Shown in pieces: positions 6,654 through 13,573 of a stretch of 20,058 nt of DNA. Made by a program: the position numbers and the translations under genes. The notes beneath the pieces are model-generated. The model ran no database searches, had not been told where the DNA came from, and saw nothing but the letters and a program-made list of their open reading frames with translations. Origin of the DNA: Microcaldota archaeon (GTDB lineage Archaea; Micrarchaeota; Micrarchaeia; Burarchaeales; JAKAKT01); the NCBI GenBank assembly GCA_026396425.1, contig JAPLWU010000038.1, forward strand, positions 1-20,058. The letters are read 5' to 3'. Numbering within the stretch: position 1 is the stretch's first letter; each line of letters starts with the position of its first letter.

Positions 6654-8234
6654 TTACTTGGCTCCCTTCATTATCTTCTCGGCGATTGCGCCGTATGCGG
6701 GCATGGTCAGCATGATGCCGAGCGCCATGCCAAGTATTAACGAAGTCGCGAATCCTATGATTTCAACGAGGCCGGAGAACAGCAGCGGGACCATGGCGAG
6801 GGTCGCAACAACGGTCCTCGCAACGACGATGTCGAAGGCCTTCTTGAGCTTGTTCTTTGTGCTCTCGTCCGTCTTTTTCCTCAGCTCGTCGGTCACCACA
6901 ATCTGGGCGTCGACGCTCGTTCCCATGCTCGCTATGAGGCCGGCCATTGTCGAGAGGTCGATTGTGAACGAGCCGAGGACGCAGACGAGGATTGTCATTT
7001 CCGTGAGTGATATGACCATGATGGGGAGGATTAGCTTGACGTTCCTGTAGCGGTACGAGATTAGCATTACAACGGAAACCAGGGCCATGGCGAGCCCGAT
7101 GACGCTGTACCTGAGGAACTCCGAACCGAGCGGAGCCGGAATCGCGGTCACGGAGCCGAGCGTCACCCGCACCGGCAGCGCGCCCCCGCTCAATACGCTC
7201 TTTATCCTCTTCATCTCGGCGTAGGCGTTGGCCTGCCTCTCTGAAACGGTTGCGCCCGGCGCCGGGCCGTTTATCGTGTAAAGCTGGCCCGCGCTTCCCG
7301 TTGTCACCCCCTCGGTAAGAACCGGGGCGGACATGAGGCCGACGGCCTGCCATGCGGTGGCGTACTGGATTTCGGACAGGGTGTTGAAGGACGGGACCAT
7401 CTCGGCCCTTGTGAAGTTCCTCACAGTGAAGTTGAATTCGGTTGAAAGTTCCGAGACTATCGCCGGGTCAAGCTCCTGCGAGACTATGGCCTCGGTTTCG
7501 TTGGTGAAATTGCCGGCCGATATCTGTCCCTTCACCGTCTCCCAGTCGCCGAGCACGAAAACCGGTATCCTGCTCTCGTCCTTGGTGAGCGCCTTGTCGA
7601 GCAGCTCGAGCGCCTCGGAACTCGATAGCGAGGTGTTCTCGAGCAAATCCTTCGATGAGATTATTACGAATGCGTCGGAAGGCCTGTCGAGGTACATGTA
7701 GACGGGGTAGCCGGCCTTTCCCTTGGCCGCGGCCGCGAATTTTTCCGCCGACTCCCGGGTTATGGCGAATCCGACCGACCACGTGACCTGGTTGCCCTGG
7801 GTTTTCACGCCCTCCTGCTGTATGCTGCCGGGTATGATTTCCCTTCCGTCTATGGCAAGCTTGCCGTCGACCACTCCCTCGTACCGCCCTTTCTGCTTGA
7901 CGATTTTCTCCAGCTCGGAAACGAGGGTGGAGTCGCTTTTCGGGATTTCGACGTAGACCTGCGATTCCCCGACCGCCTTGACCACGACTTGCGTGAGGCC
8001 GAACTTCCCGAGCCTTGTCTTCAGCTTCTCGACCACTTCTGCGGTGACCTGCGAGTTTATGGGCTGGTCGGCGCTCGGCTCGAGCCGGATTGGTATGCGC
8101 GTGCCGCCCTCGAACTCTATTCCGAATTTTATACCGTGGAAATACGCGAGCGCGAGCGCGAGCACTAGCAAGAGGAGCAGCATCTGTATCCTCCTGTTGC
8201 GGAGCAGCTCTGAAATCTCCGAGGAGATGCTCAT
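6654..8234 (-). CDS. secD: Protein-export membrane protein SecD
   Basis: 526 aa. SecD works with SecF at the Sec translocon and helps drive late stages of protein export. A first membrane helix (about 17-32) is followed by the family motif FGIEFEGGTRI (37-47), a large extracytoplasmic region of roughly 300 residues, and a C-terminal block of about five membrane helices containing the segment GLIASMGTSVDAQIVV. The ATG at 8234 overlaps the secF stop (ATGA) and has AGGTGA three to four bases upstream, which decides the start; a 28-codon extension inside secF is rejected. Translational coupling fits equimolar production of the complex. Confidence 0.94.
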   Translation of the reverse strand: MSISSEISELLRNRRIQMLLLLLVLALALAYFHGIKFGIEFEGGTRIPIRLEPSADQPINSQVTAEVVEKLKTRLGKFGLTQVVVKAVGESQVYVEIPKSDSTLVSELEKIVKQKGRYEGVVDGKLAIDGREIIPGSIQQEGVKTQGNQVTWSVGFAITRESAEKFAAAAKGKAGYPVYMYLDRPSDAFVIISSKDLLENTSLSSSEALELLDKALTKDESRIPVFVLGDWETVKGQISAGNFTNETEAIVSQELDPAIVSELSTEFNFTVRNFTRAEMVPSFNTLSEIQYATAWQAVGLMSAPVLTEGVTTGSAGQLYTINGPAPGATVSERQANAYAEMKRIKSVLSGGALPVRVTLGSVTAIPAPLGSEFLRYSVIGLAMALVSVVMLISYRYRNVKLILPIMVISLTEMTILVCVLGSFTIDLSTMAGLIASMGTSVDAQIVVTDELRKKTDESTKNKLKKAFDIVVARTVVATLAMVPLLFSGLVEIIGFATSLILGMALGIMLTMPAYGAIAEKIMKGAK

Positions 8235-9388
8235 TTCGTCACCTGCCTCTCGGCATCCCATATCACAATCGCGGCGTTGAGGCCCCACGTGGATATCATG
8301 TCGCCGATTAGGCCGCAAACGGCCACCGCGGAAATCTGGTAGTAAAGCGGGATGTGAGTTATCAGCGCGAGGATGAACAGCATGATAAAGGCGAGCATCG
8401 TCGTGGTGCTCATGGTGAGCCCTGTTTTCATCGCCCCGTATGCCCTCGAGCGCGGGGTTCCCTCCGTGAGCTTGTAAACGCGCATGGTGAGCAGGACGTC
8501 GGTATCAAGCGAGAAGCCGATGAGCATCAGCAACGCGGCGAAAGAGGAGAGCGTGAGCGGAATTCCGAAGAATCCCATGGCGCCAAGCGAAATCAGGATG
8601 TCGGAAGTGGCTCCAGTCAGAACGACGAGAGAGGACGCGACCCTCCTGAACACGAGGAAGACGAACACGATTACTAGTATTATGGAAGCGGTGAGCACCT
8701 GCACTACTTTCGATACGAAATACTCGCTGAGGGAGGGCATCACGTTCGAGAACGAGAAGGAAGTCACGCTGACGTTCCTGCTTATGGCCCCTATCACCTG
8801 GCCGTTGTATGCTTCGGTCGCTTTCGAATAGGAGTCCTCCACGAGCTCCTTCAGAGATTCCGCGTCCGTGAAATCCCGCGGTATGGGGCCCAGAACGGTC
8901 TCGCAGTCCTTCAATATTGTCTCGGCCTTCTCCTCCATTAGCGGCTTGTTCTCGGCTATCGTCGCCCGCAGCTCTTCGAGAGTAGAGGCGTATTGGCTCT
9001 CATTCCCTGGTTCATGCTCTATCGTGGATTCAATCTGCAATATGCGCGCGTTGGTCTGGGTAACCTTGTCGTAGAGGGCGAGGAACACCGGCCTGACGCG
9101 CTCGGCATCGGCGAGGTTGTCATTCTGCTCTATCTCGACTTCCACGGTCCTTCCGACCGGGGTGTCGTAGCTGCTGACCTTCGCGTCGCGTATCCCAATA
9201 TCGCGCAGGTTGGCCGAAGCCGCGGCCTCGTCGAACGAGCCATTTATCTGCATCGTCACGAGGATGCCGCCCTTGAAGTCGATTCCCCTCGGTATTTGGG
9301 GGATGTAGAAGAGCGAGATTACGACTAGGGCGAGCGGGATTATCAGGAGGTATTTGTAATTGTCGCCGTATATGTTCGGAATTTCCAT
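8231..9388 (-). CDS. secF: Protein-export membrane protein SecF
   Basis: 385 aa. First membrane helix at about 13-29, then the SecF/SecD motif RGIDFKGG (34-41), an extracytoplasmic domain with a glutamate-rich stretch, and five predicted C-terminal membrane helices with LLMLIGFSLDTDVLLTMRVYK, cut here as LIGFSLDTDVLLTMRVYK. As in other archaea secF precedes secD. The ATG at 9388 is chosen; a GTG three codons upstream is possible, and neither has a clear SD. It is the first gene of the six-gene run, 91 nt from the preceding gene, with TATA-like sequence between. Confidence 0.94.
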   Translation of the reverse strand: MEIPNIYGDNYKYLLIIPLALVVISLFYIPQIPRGIDFKGGILVTMQINGSFDEAAASANLRDIGIRDAKVSSYDTPVGRTVEVEIEQNDNLADAERVRPVFLALYDKVTQTNARILQIESTIEHEPGNESQYASTLEELRATIAENKPLMEEKAETILKDCETVLGPIPRDFTDAESLKELVEDSYSKATEAYNGQVIGAISRNVSVTSFSFSNVMPSLSEYFVSKVVQVLTASIILVIVFVFLVFRRVASSLVVLTGATSDILISLGAMGFFGIPLTLSSFAALLMLIGFSLDTDVLLTMRVYKLTEGTPRSRAYGAMKTGLTMSTTTMLAFIMLFILALITHIPLYYQISAVAVCGLIGDMISTWGLNAAIVIWDAERQVTK

Positions 9389-9410
9389 GAGAACCACAAT
9401 CTAAAATCTC

Positions 9411-9456
9411 CAATTAACGGGGAATGGCAAGCTATTAGCATGGTAAAGTTAATAAA
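9411..9456 (-). promoter_or_regulatory. Candidate promoter of the secF operon
   Basis: On the minus strand two AT boxes precede secF: CTTTTATTAA near 9447-9456 and GTTAATT near 9411-9417. The second lies about 26 nt from the ATG at 9388 and would give a leaderless mRNA; the first would give a leader of about 35-40 nt. T-rich minus-strand sequence at 9440-9470 may also terminate the upstream gene. Confidence 0.4.
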
Positions 9457-9478
9457 AGTAAAGAAAATTAGGCGGCAG

Positions 9479-10657
9479 CTACTTTTCCTGCGCGACGGGC
9501 GCGAACTCGAACAGCGAGCCCATCGGGAAACTCGACCTCGCGTCCGCGAGCCGCTTTATCTCGCGCGGGAATGTCACCGTGTTCTCGAGCGCGCTTGCGA
9601 GCTGGCCGAAATACCCCCTCTTGTGGCCTTCGGTAAGAAGGCACACGACCGCAAGCTCGAGCCCCCTGAAGGAGGCGCTTTCAAGCTCGAGGAGAGGAAG
9701 AGCGCGCTTGCCCGTCACGAGCGTTGCGAAGTCGTTGCCGGGCTCGACCGGTATGCGGAAAACGAAGGGATGGGCGGCATCTTCGGGATTGGGCGCCCGC
9801 TCCCCCAACACCTCGACTTCGAAGATGAGTTTGCCGCTTTCGCTCCTGTAGATATCAACGTTGATGTTCGATTTGACCCGAACCCCCTCGCCGGAATAGT
9901 TTGATATGAAGGCGTGCACTATGTCGTTGGCAAGCCCGGTCTTCTCCGTGATTCGCCTTACGGGCTCGGCAACCAGCTCGGCAAACTCGGCCTGCGAAAG
10001 GGGCCTGTGCATCAGCTGCTCGGTTTCATGGAGCTCGAGCGACTTAAGTTTCGTCAGCAGTTGTTCGCGCAAGTGGCCGGTCGTTAGGCTTATGCCATGC
10101 GCCATGTCAAGGACCGGTCTCCTTCTCGAAAATGGTTTGTCCGTAAAAACCCGCGTTGAAATTTGGCTCATCTCGGAATCGCCTGCCCTAATCGCTTCGG
10201 AAATTCGCGCGGACGGCCCCAGCCTGAAGTTCGTTCCAACCATCGCGTCTATTGCGTTGAGGGCGTATTCGGCATGCGGCCCTTCGGCCCGAACAGTGAA
10301 AGTGCCAAGCCCCTGCTTTTCCATGCAGCTGAACATAAAGGACAGGCCGCTTATGTTAGTCCTGACTTTGTTGGTCCTGACTTCGGCGCCTCCGGCGCTG
10401 AAAGTGAGTTTCGTATCCCCGAGGATTCCGGAAAGAGAGAGGAGATGCCTTACTGCATCCTCGCGGTTTGAAGTCGGCTCGAGGGAAAACGGCCTTTCCT
10501 GCACTCTTTCCCCGCCGGAGATTATGCGGGCCGAGGGCGCTAGTTCGTGGCGGAAAAAGGCCTCCCCGCCCATTTGTATGACTGGCGGTTTCGGCCCTTT
10601 TCTCATGTGTATTGGCATGTTTCGTATACGCTGGGGGTTTATGTCAAAATATCTCAA
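9479..10657 (-). CDS. Unrecognised 392-aa protein
   Basis: I do not recognise a family. The product is soluble-looking, with no signal peptide or membrane helix. It mixes beta-rich segments (around GDTKLTFSAGGAEVRTNKVRTNISGL, quoted in part: GGAEVRTNKVRTNISGL) with helical ones (LREQLLTKLKSLELHETEQL) and a C-terminal beta-rich region ending near EIKRLADARSSF. The TTG at 10657 is preferred because GGTGAT lies three bases upstream and AT boxes at 10697-10725 are properly placed; the alternative is ATG at 10618. The frame stays open 75 codons further upstream, but that part is proline-rich translation of the G-rich repeat region and is not believed. It precedes the secF operon in the same orientation. 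Confidence 0.7.
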   Translation of the reverse strand: MRYFDINPQRIRNMPIHMRKGPKPPVIQMGGEAFFRHELAPSARIISGGERVQERPFSLEPTSNREDAVRHLLSLSGILGDTKLTFSAGGAEVRTNKVRTNISGLSFMFSCMEKQGLGTFTVRAEGPHAEYALNAIDAMVGTNFRLGPSARISEAIRAGDSEMSQISTRVFTDKPFSRRRPVLDMAHGISLTTGHLREQLLTKLKSLELHETEQLMHRPLSQAEFAELVAEPVRRITEKTGLANDIVHAFISNYSGEGVRVKSNINVDIYRSESGKLIFEVEVLGERAPNPEDAAHPFVFRIPVEPGNDFATLVTGKRALPLLELESASFRGLELAVVCLLTEGHKRGYFGQLASALENTVTFPREIKRLADARSSFPMGSLFEFAPVAQEK

Positions 10658-10696
10658 AGCATCACCTATCGTGCCCTGTAGGGCGAAAAGTTGATG

Positions 10697-10725
10697 ATAT
10701 ATTATCGCCGAGGAGCTTATTAAAG
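10697..10725 (-). promoter_or_regulatory. Promoter of the 392-aa gene
   Basis: On the minus strand, CCTTTAATAAG (around 10716-10726) and GATAATATATC (10697-10707) are TATA-like and lie 40-70 nt before the TTG at 10657, followed by the GGTGAT ribosome-binding site. Confidence 0.45.
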
Positions 10726-10760
10726 GTTTGTATTGTTTCCACCAATTATTGCCGATCCGC

Positions 10761-10947
10761 GGTTCGGTGCGAGAGAGTGAGGAAAGTAGTGGGGGAGGGT
10801 CAGGAGGAACGTAGGGGGAATCCGGAGGACCGTTAGGGGGGTTACGGAGGACATTATTTGCGCGCGGCGCAAATATGCCCATTTTTGCCCGAGCAAAAAT
10901 AGGGCCCTGAAACCTAGGGGGGATGTGCCCCCCTGGGTTCGGTGCGA
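10761..10947. repeat. G-rich repeat/hairpin element framed by 12-bp direct repeats
   Basis: GGTTCGGTGCGA occurs at 10761-10772 and exactly again at 10936-10947. Between them are imperfect 21-22-nt repeats (GGAGGAACGTAGGGGGAATCC, shown to 20: GGAGGAACGTAGGGGGAATC; then GGAGGACCGTTAGGGGGGTT; then GGAGGACATT) at about 10803-10855. Three hairpins follow: TTTGCGC/GCGCAAA (10857-10873), GCCCATTTTTGC/GCAAAAATAGGGC (10877-10905), and CCTAGGGGGG/CCCCCCTGGG (10913-10937). The whole sits between divergent promoters. It may be a small RNA gene, a multi-site operator or a degenerate mobile remnant; no ORF explains it. Confidence 0.6.
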
Positions 10948-10952
10948 TAATA

Positions 10953-10961
10953 ATTTAAATT
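10953..10961 (+). promoter_or_regulatory. TATA box of the prefoldin operon
   Basis: TTTAAATTA lies about 50 nt before the ATG at 11010, leaving a leader of roughly 25 nt that contains the SD. Confidence 0.5.
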
Positions 10962-11009
10962 AGCGAGGGGAAGGATTAGTTTGCGCAAGGATTACAAAGG
11001 GTGATTTTG

Positions 11010-11345
11010 ATGGTTTCGCAACAGGATATAGAGGAGTTCAATGCCCTCCAGAGCCAGCTTCAGGTCATGGTAATGCAGCACCAGCAGATAAGGCTCCAGA
11101 TAGAGGAGCTGAACGAGGCCGTCAGCGAGATAGACAAGACCAAGGACGACATATTCCACCTTGTCGGGACGGTTTTCATCAAGGCCGAGAAGGAGGAGAC
11201 CAAGAAGGCGCTGGACGAGAGGAGGCAGCTCCTCGTTGTCCGCGAGGCCACGGTTTCGAAGCAGGAGGAGCGGCTGAGGGGCAGGCTCGAGGAGATAAGG
11301 AAGGGGCTTGAGGCCGAGCAGGAGAAGGACGAGGGTGCCGGTTAG
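11010..11345 (+). CDS. pfdB: Prefoldin subunit beta
   Basis: 111 aa with the beta-prefoldin layout: an N-terminal coiled-coil helix (about 4-44), the conserved hairpin region FHLVGTVFIKAEKEETKK around 49-66, and a C-terminal coiled coil with REATVSKQEERLRGRLEEI. Prefoldin is a hexamer of two alpha and four beta subunits that captures unfolded proteins in its coiled-coil tentacles and passes them to the thermosome. The ATG at 11010 is chosen over a GTG three codons upstream because GGTGAT (11000-11005) is then 4 nt before the start. The stop abuts the ATG of the alkyltransferase gene, so both are probably one transcript. The acidic Glu/Asp/Gly tail is unremarkable. Confidence 0.92.
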   Translation: MVSQQDIEEFNALQSQLQVMVMQHQQIRLQIEELNEAVSEIDKTKDDIFHLVGTVFIKAEKEETKKALDERRQLLVVREATVSKQEERLRGRLEEIRKGLEAEQEKDEGAG

Positions 11346-11639
11346 ATGGGAATGCGGGAGCGGCTTCGCAGCAAAGGGCTTTCGGATTTTGACATTCGCG
11401 TTCTTGAGGAGACCGGCAGGATTGCGCGGGGCAGAACCAGGACTTACGGCGAAATAGCGAAGCGCATTGGCAGCCATGGCGCCGCAAGGGCGGTCGGGAA
11501 TGCGCTTGCCAAAAATCCCTTTCCCGAAAAGATTCCCTGCCACCGCGTTGTGGCGAAAAACGGAATCGGCGGCTACTCAGGAAAAGGCGGAATAAAGAAA
11601 AAGAGGGAATTGCTGGCAAAGGAGGGCGCGCTGGTTTAG
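11346..11639 (+). CDS. ogt: Minimal O6-alkylguanine-DNA alkyltransferase
   Basis: 97 aa, only the DNA-binding/active-site domain of the MGMT/Ogt family; the usual N-terminal domain is absent. TYGEIAKRIG (33-42) is the helix-turn-helix entry, AARAVGNAL (46-54) the recognition helix with the Arg48 finger, and IPCHRVV (63-69) the active site with acceptor Cys65. GGYSGKGGIKKKRELL closes the domain. Because Cys65 is present it should be a true suicide alkyltransferase rather than a Cys-less ATL protein. It starts immediately after the prefoldin stop and has no SD of its own, so expression likely depends on coupling. Its stop codon lies in the first of the repeats at 11635-11717. Confidence 0.9.
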   Translation: MGMRERLRSKGLSDFDIRVLEETGRIARGRTRTYGEIAKRIGSHGAARAVGNALAKNPFPEKIPCHRVVAKNGIGGYSGKGGIKKKRELLAKEGALV

Positions 11640-11717
11640 GCGCTCCTCAATGCTTTAGGCGCCCCTCAACCCGCCTCACTGCTTTAGGCGTTCCTCGACT
11701 CCTCACTTTTTTATGCG
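11635..11717. repeat. Four imperfect TTTAGGCG..CCTC repeats between convergent genes
   Basis: TTTAGGCG followed by a C/T-rich CCTC core begins at 11635, 11654 and 11683, and a variant TTTATGCGCTCCTCGAC begins at 11710. Spacings are 19, 29 and 27 nt. The first copy contains the alkyltransferase stop; the last is the 3' end of the minus-strand gene. It looks like local duplication of a gene end between two convergent genes, with no terminator-like T-run. Confidence 0.55.
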
Positions 11718-12626
11718 CTCCTCGACGCGCTTCACGTTTTGTTCGGAGAGCAAACGCTCCCCGTTCTCCTTGTATCTCAGGTGGTCCCAGTTGCCCTCGA
11801 TTGAGTATTTTTTCACTAGTTTGACGAGGCTTTCCGAAAAGTCGTCCTTGAACAAGTTCTTGTCCTTGTCAAGTTCCTTGAATTCCTTGGAATCTTTCAC
11901 CTTGAATCGTTCTAGCACGTATTCGTCAAAACCGTCGCCGTGTTTTCTTTTCATTTCCTCGAATTCCGAGGTTTCGGAGAACTCCTGCATCTCGTCTATT
12001 TTCTTCTCCTCGAGATTCCAAATGTCGATTCTCACTCCTATTTCCAGCATTTTGTACTCGAATGCGAACCGCCTGCGGGAGTAGGTCTTTGCAGAGTCCC
12101 TGATTGAGGAGAGCGCCTCCTGCATCTTCGCCTTGACTTCCGGGTCTTTCTCTGCACGGATTGCCTCAGCAATTGTGGGCAGGACATCGTACGGGGAATT
12201 TTTCCTTACCATGAAGATGCTACGTTCGCCAAAGCTAGCACTTTGGACGATATCGCGTTGGAGCACTTTACCACGTTCTAAATAGAATTCGTAATCGCCC
12301 CTGTAGGCATTCTGGTGCGGCTTCATACTAATGAAAGAGGCAAGAGACTCGGCTGCGAAGCCGCGCACTTCCGGGCTCTTGTCCCTCATGCCCAGTAGCA
12401 TGAACCGCACTGCCATGGGCTCGCCCGGGGCGACCGTGAGGGTGTCGGAGTCGCGCAGGCATTCGATTGCCTTCACCTTTTCTTCCGGCGTTCCTTGCTC
12501 GAACACGTTGTAGATTACCAGCATTCCCTCGTTGGTTTTTATACGCATCTTGAAACGTTCTGTTGCCTCATTGATGACGACGTCATATTCCGAAAGCGAG
12601 GCGTTGAAGAACGCAGGAACGAACAT
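11703..12626 (-). CDS. HEAT-like helical protein, downstream piece
   Basis: Helical, charged protein with HEAT/PBS-lyase-like segments: EEKVKAIECLRDSDTL, GMRDKSPEVRGFAAESLASF and PTIAEAIRAEKDPEVKAKMQ, where consecutive helices carry the P-E-V-R pattern typical of such repeats. The C-terminal third is Lys/Glu-rich and lacks a known motif. The frame opens at 12749, but only from about 12602 (ASLSEYDVVINEATERF) does it read like protein; ATG codons at 12626 and 12548 are possible starts and neither has a good SD. It probably continues the HEAT-like frame upstream at 12583-13347 as one interrupted gene. Binding partner unknown. Confidence 0.6.
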   Translation of the reverse strand: MFVPAFFNASLSEYDVVINEATERFKMRIKTNEGMLVIYNVFEQGTPEEKVKAIECLRDSDTLTVAPGEPMAVRFMLLGMRDKSPEVRGFAAESLASFISMKPHQNAYRGDYEFYLERGKVLQRDIVQSASFGERSIFMVRKNSPYDVLPTIAEAIRAEKDPEVKAKMQEALSSIRDSAKTYSRRRFAFEYKMLEIGVRIDIWNLEEKKIDEMQEFSETSEFEEMKRKHGDGFDEYVLERFKVKDSKEFKELDKDKNLFKDDFSESLVKLVKKYSIEGNWDHLRYKENGERLLSEQNVKRVEERIKK

Positions 12627-13278
12627 TGCAGAAAAGGGCGGGGCGCTTTCGGAATTGCTTGCGAAGAAAAAAGTAATAGGTGAAAAGCAAAAGGAAATTG
12701 ATGGATTGGACGGCCAGCTCGGTATAAGACTCTTTCTTGTTGGGCCCAACGCTGCCGAAAAGGCTCACAACCGCACGCGCCTGCTCTCTCTGAGCTTCGG
12801 GCGTTTCAGCCGGCGAGTTCAGGATTTTGATGCACTCTTCCTGAGTCAGAGGCTTCTCCATTGGCGCGGAGGCCTGCTTGCCTCCGGATGCGGCGGTCTT
12901 CATGAATGGTTTTTCCGCCTTGGCGTTGCCGGATTTGAGCTTGGACTCTAACTTCTCGAGCGCATCCTCTGCGCTTCCCCTCTTCGGGGGGGACAGTTTC
13001 TGGCCCCTTTCGAGTGCATCCCGCAGATTGGCGATTGCCCTTTTCGATGGATAGTTGACCAGAGCGGTCCAAGCCTCTTCGGCCTTCAATCCCCCGCATT
13101 TGGGGTCGGTTATGCACTGACAGATGGCAGCTATAGCAAAGGGGTGGCCCGTTTCGGCGAGGCGGTAGATGGTTTCCTTGAGGGCTGTCTGGCTACCGAA
13201 GTTGCCCTGGAGTTTTGAGATTAGGGCGACAATCTCGGTCTGGCTCAGCTTTTTATCATTCGCGACAAGCATCGGCAT
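12583..13278 (-). CDS. HEAT-like helical protein, upstream piece
   Basis: Helical repeats resembling HEAT: SQTEIVALISKLQGNFGSQTALKE, shortened to IVALISKLQGNFGSQTALKE, then GHPFAIAAICQCITDP and KRAIANLRDALERGQKL. A Lys/Ala/Pro linker follows, then LTQEECIKILNSPAETPEAQ. After about VGPNKKESYTELAVQ the frame becomes hydrophobic and Cys/Arg-rich and stops at 12583, which looks like loss of frame. The ATG at 13278 (GGGTGT upstream) is used; a GTG at 13347 would add 23 mostly hydrophobic residues, possibly a membrane anchor, with a TATA box well placed for it. Probably the N-terminal part of the gene continued at 11703-12626. Confidence 0.6.
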   Translation of the reverse strand: MPMLVANDKKLSQTEIVALISKLQGNFGSQTALKETIYRLAETGHPFAIAAICQCITDPKCGGLKAEEAWTALVNYPSKRAIANLRDALERGQKLSPPKRGSAEDALEKLESKLKSGNAKAEKPFMKTAASGGKQASAPMEKPLTQEECIKILNSPAETPEAQREQARAVVSLFGSVGPNKKESYTELAVQSINFLLLFTYYFFLRKQFRKRPALFCNVRSCVLQRLAFGI

Positions 13279-13350
13279 GCAAACACCCGTAAATAATGCG
13301 AAGTTCGTGAATATAAACACGCCCCATACGGCCAGCCCGAGGGCCACCGA

Positions 13351-13385
13351 AATATTTAAATAGGGGCCTGAAGAATATTTAAAAA
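13351..13385. promoter_or_regulatory. Two ATATTTAAA boxes between divergent genes
   Basis: AATATTTAAATA (13351-13362) and GAATATTTAAAAAG (13373-13386) are near-palindromic TATA boxes usable in either direction. The second is about 30 nt from the GTG at 13347 on the minus strand and could also start the TFB leader near 13405 on the plus strand. A further CTTTATAG at 13411-13418 is another plus-strand candidate. Confidence 0.5.
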
Positions 13386-13420
13386 GCTTCTGGTTTCGAC
13401 CGACGAGGAGCTTTATAGAG

Positions 13421-13564
13421 GTGTCACATACCCACGCCCAGCATGGTGCGGGAGTGTGGCGGTAGGACGGAGACGCGCTGCGGGCGCGGGTGTGTCACAT
13501 ACCCACGCCCGACTTGGTGAGATTGCAGCCGATGGATAAGCCACGCCGAGGGCGTGCGTATGTG
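13421..13564 (+). promoter_or_regulatory. TFB leader: 19-bp direct repeats with an inverted third copy
   Basis: GTGTCACATACCCACGCCC occurs at 13421-13439 and identically at 13492-13510. GGGCGTGCGTATGTG (13550-13564) is the reverse complement of 14 of the 15 bases CACATACCCACGCCC in each copy and runs into the SD GGTGAT (13564-13569) of the TFB gene. A competing hairpin CACGCC-GAG-GGCGTG lies at 13542-13556. In DNA these are three sites for one factor; in RNA they allow mutually exclusive folds, one hiding the start of the SD. Confidence 0.65.
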
Positions 13565-13573
13565 GTGATGGCG

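Noticed and set aside
8235..8318. N-terminal extension of SecD by 28 codons
   Set aside because: Lies inside secF; the ATGA overlap with AGGTGA upstream marks the real start.
10658..10882. N-terminal extension of the 392-aa protein
   Set aside because: Proline-rich translation of the G-rich repeat and promoter region; GGTGAT before the TTG at 10657 is a better start.
12532..12951. Plus-strand protein-coding gene in the broken HEAT-like locus
   Set aside because: Only about 40 residues read like protein; the rest is antisense to good coding sequence, so a local inversion or chance is more likely.
13490..13573. N-terminal extension of TFB by 28 codons
   Set aside because: It translates the repeat-rich leader; normal TFB length and the GGTGAT site support 13574.
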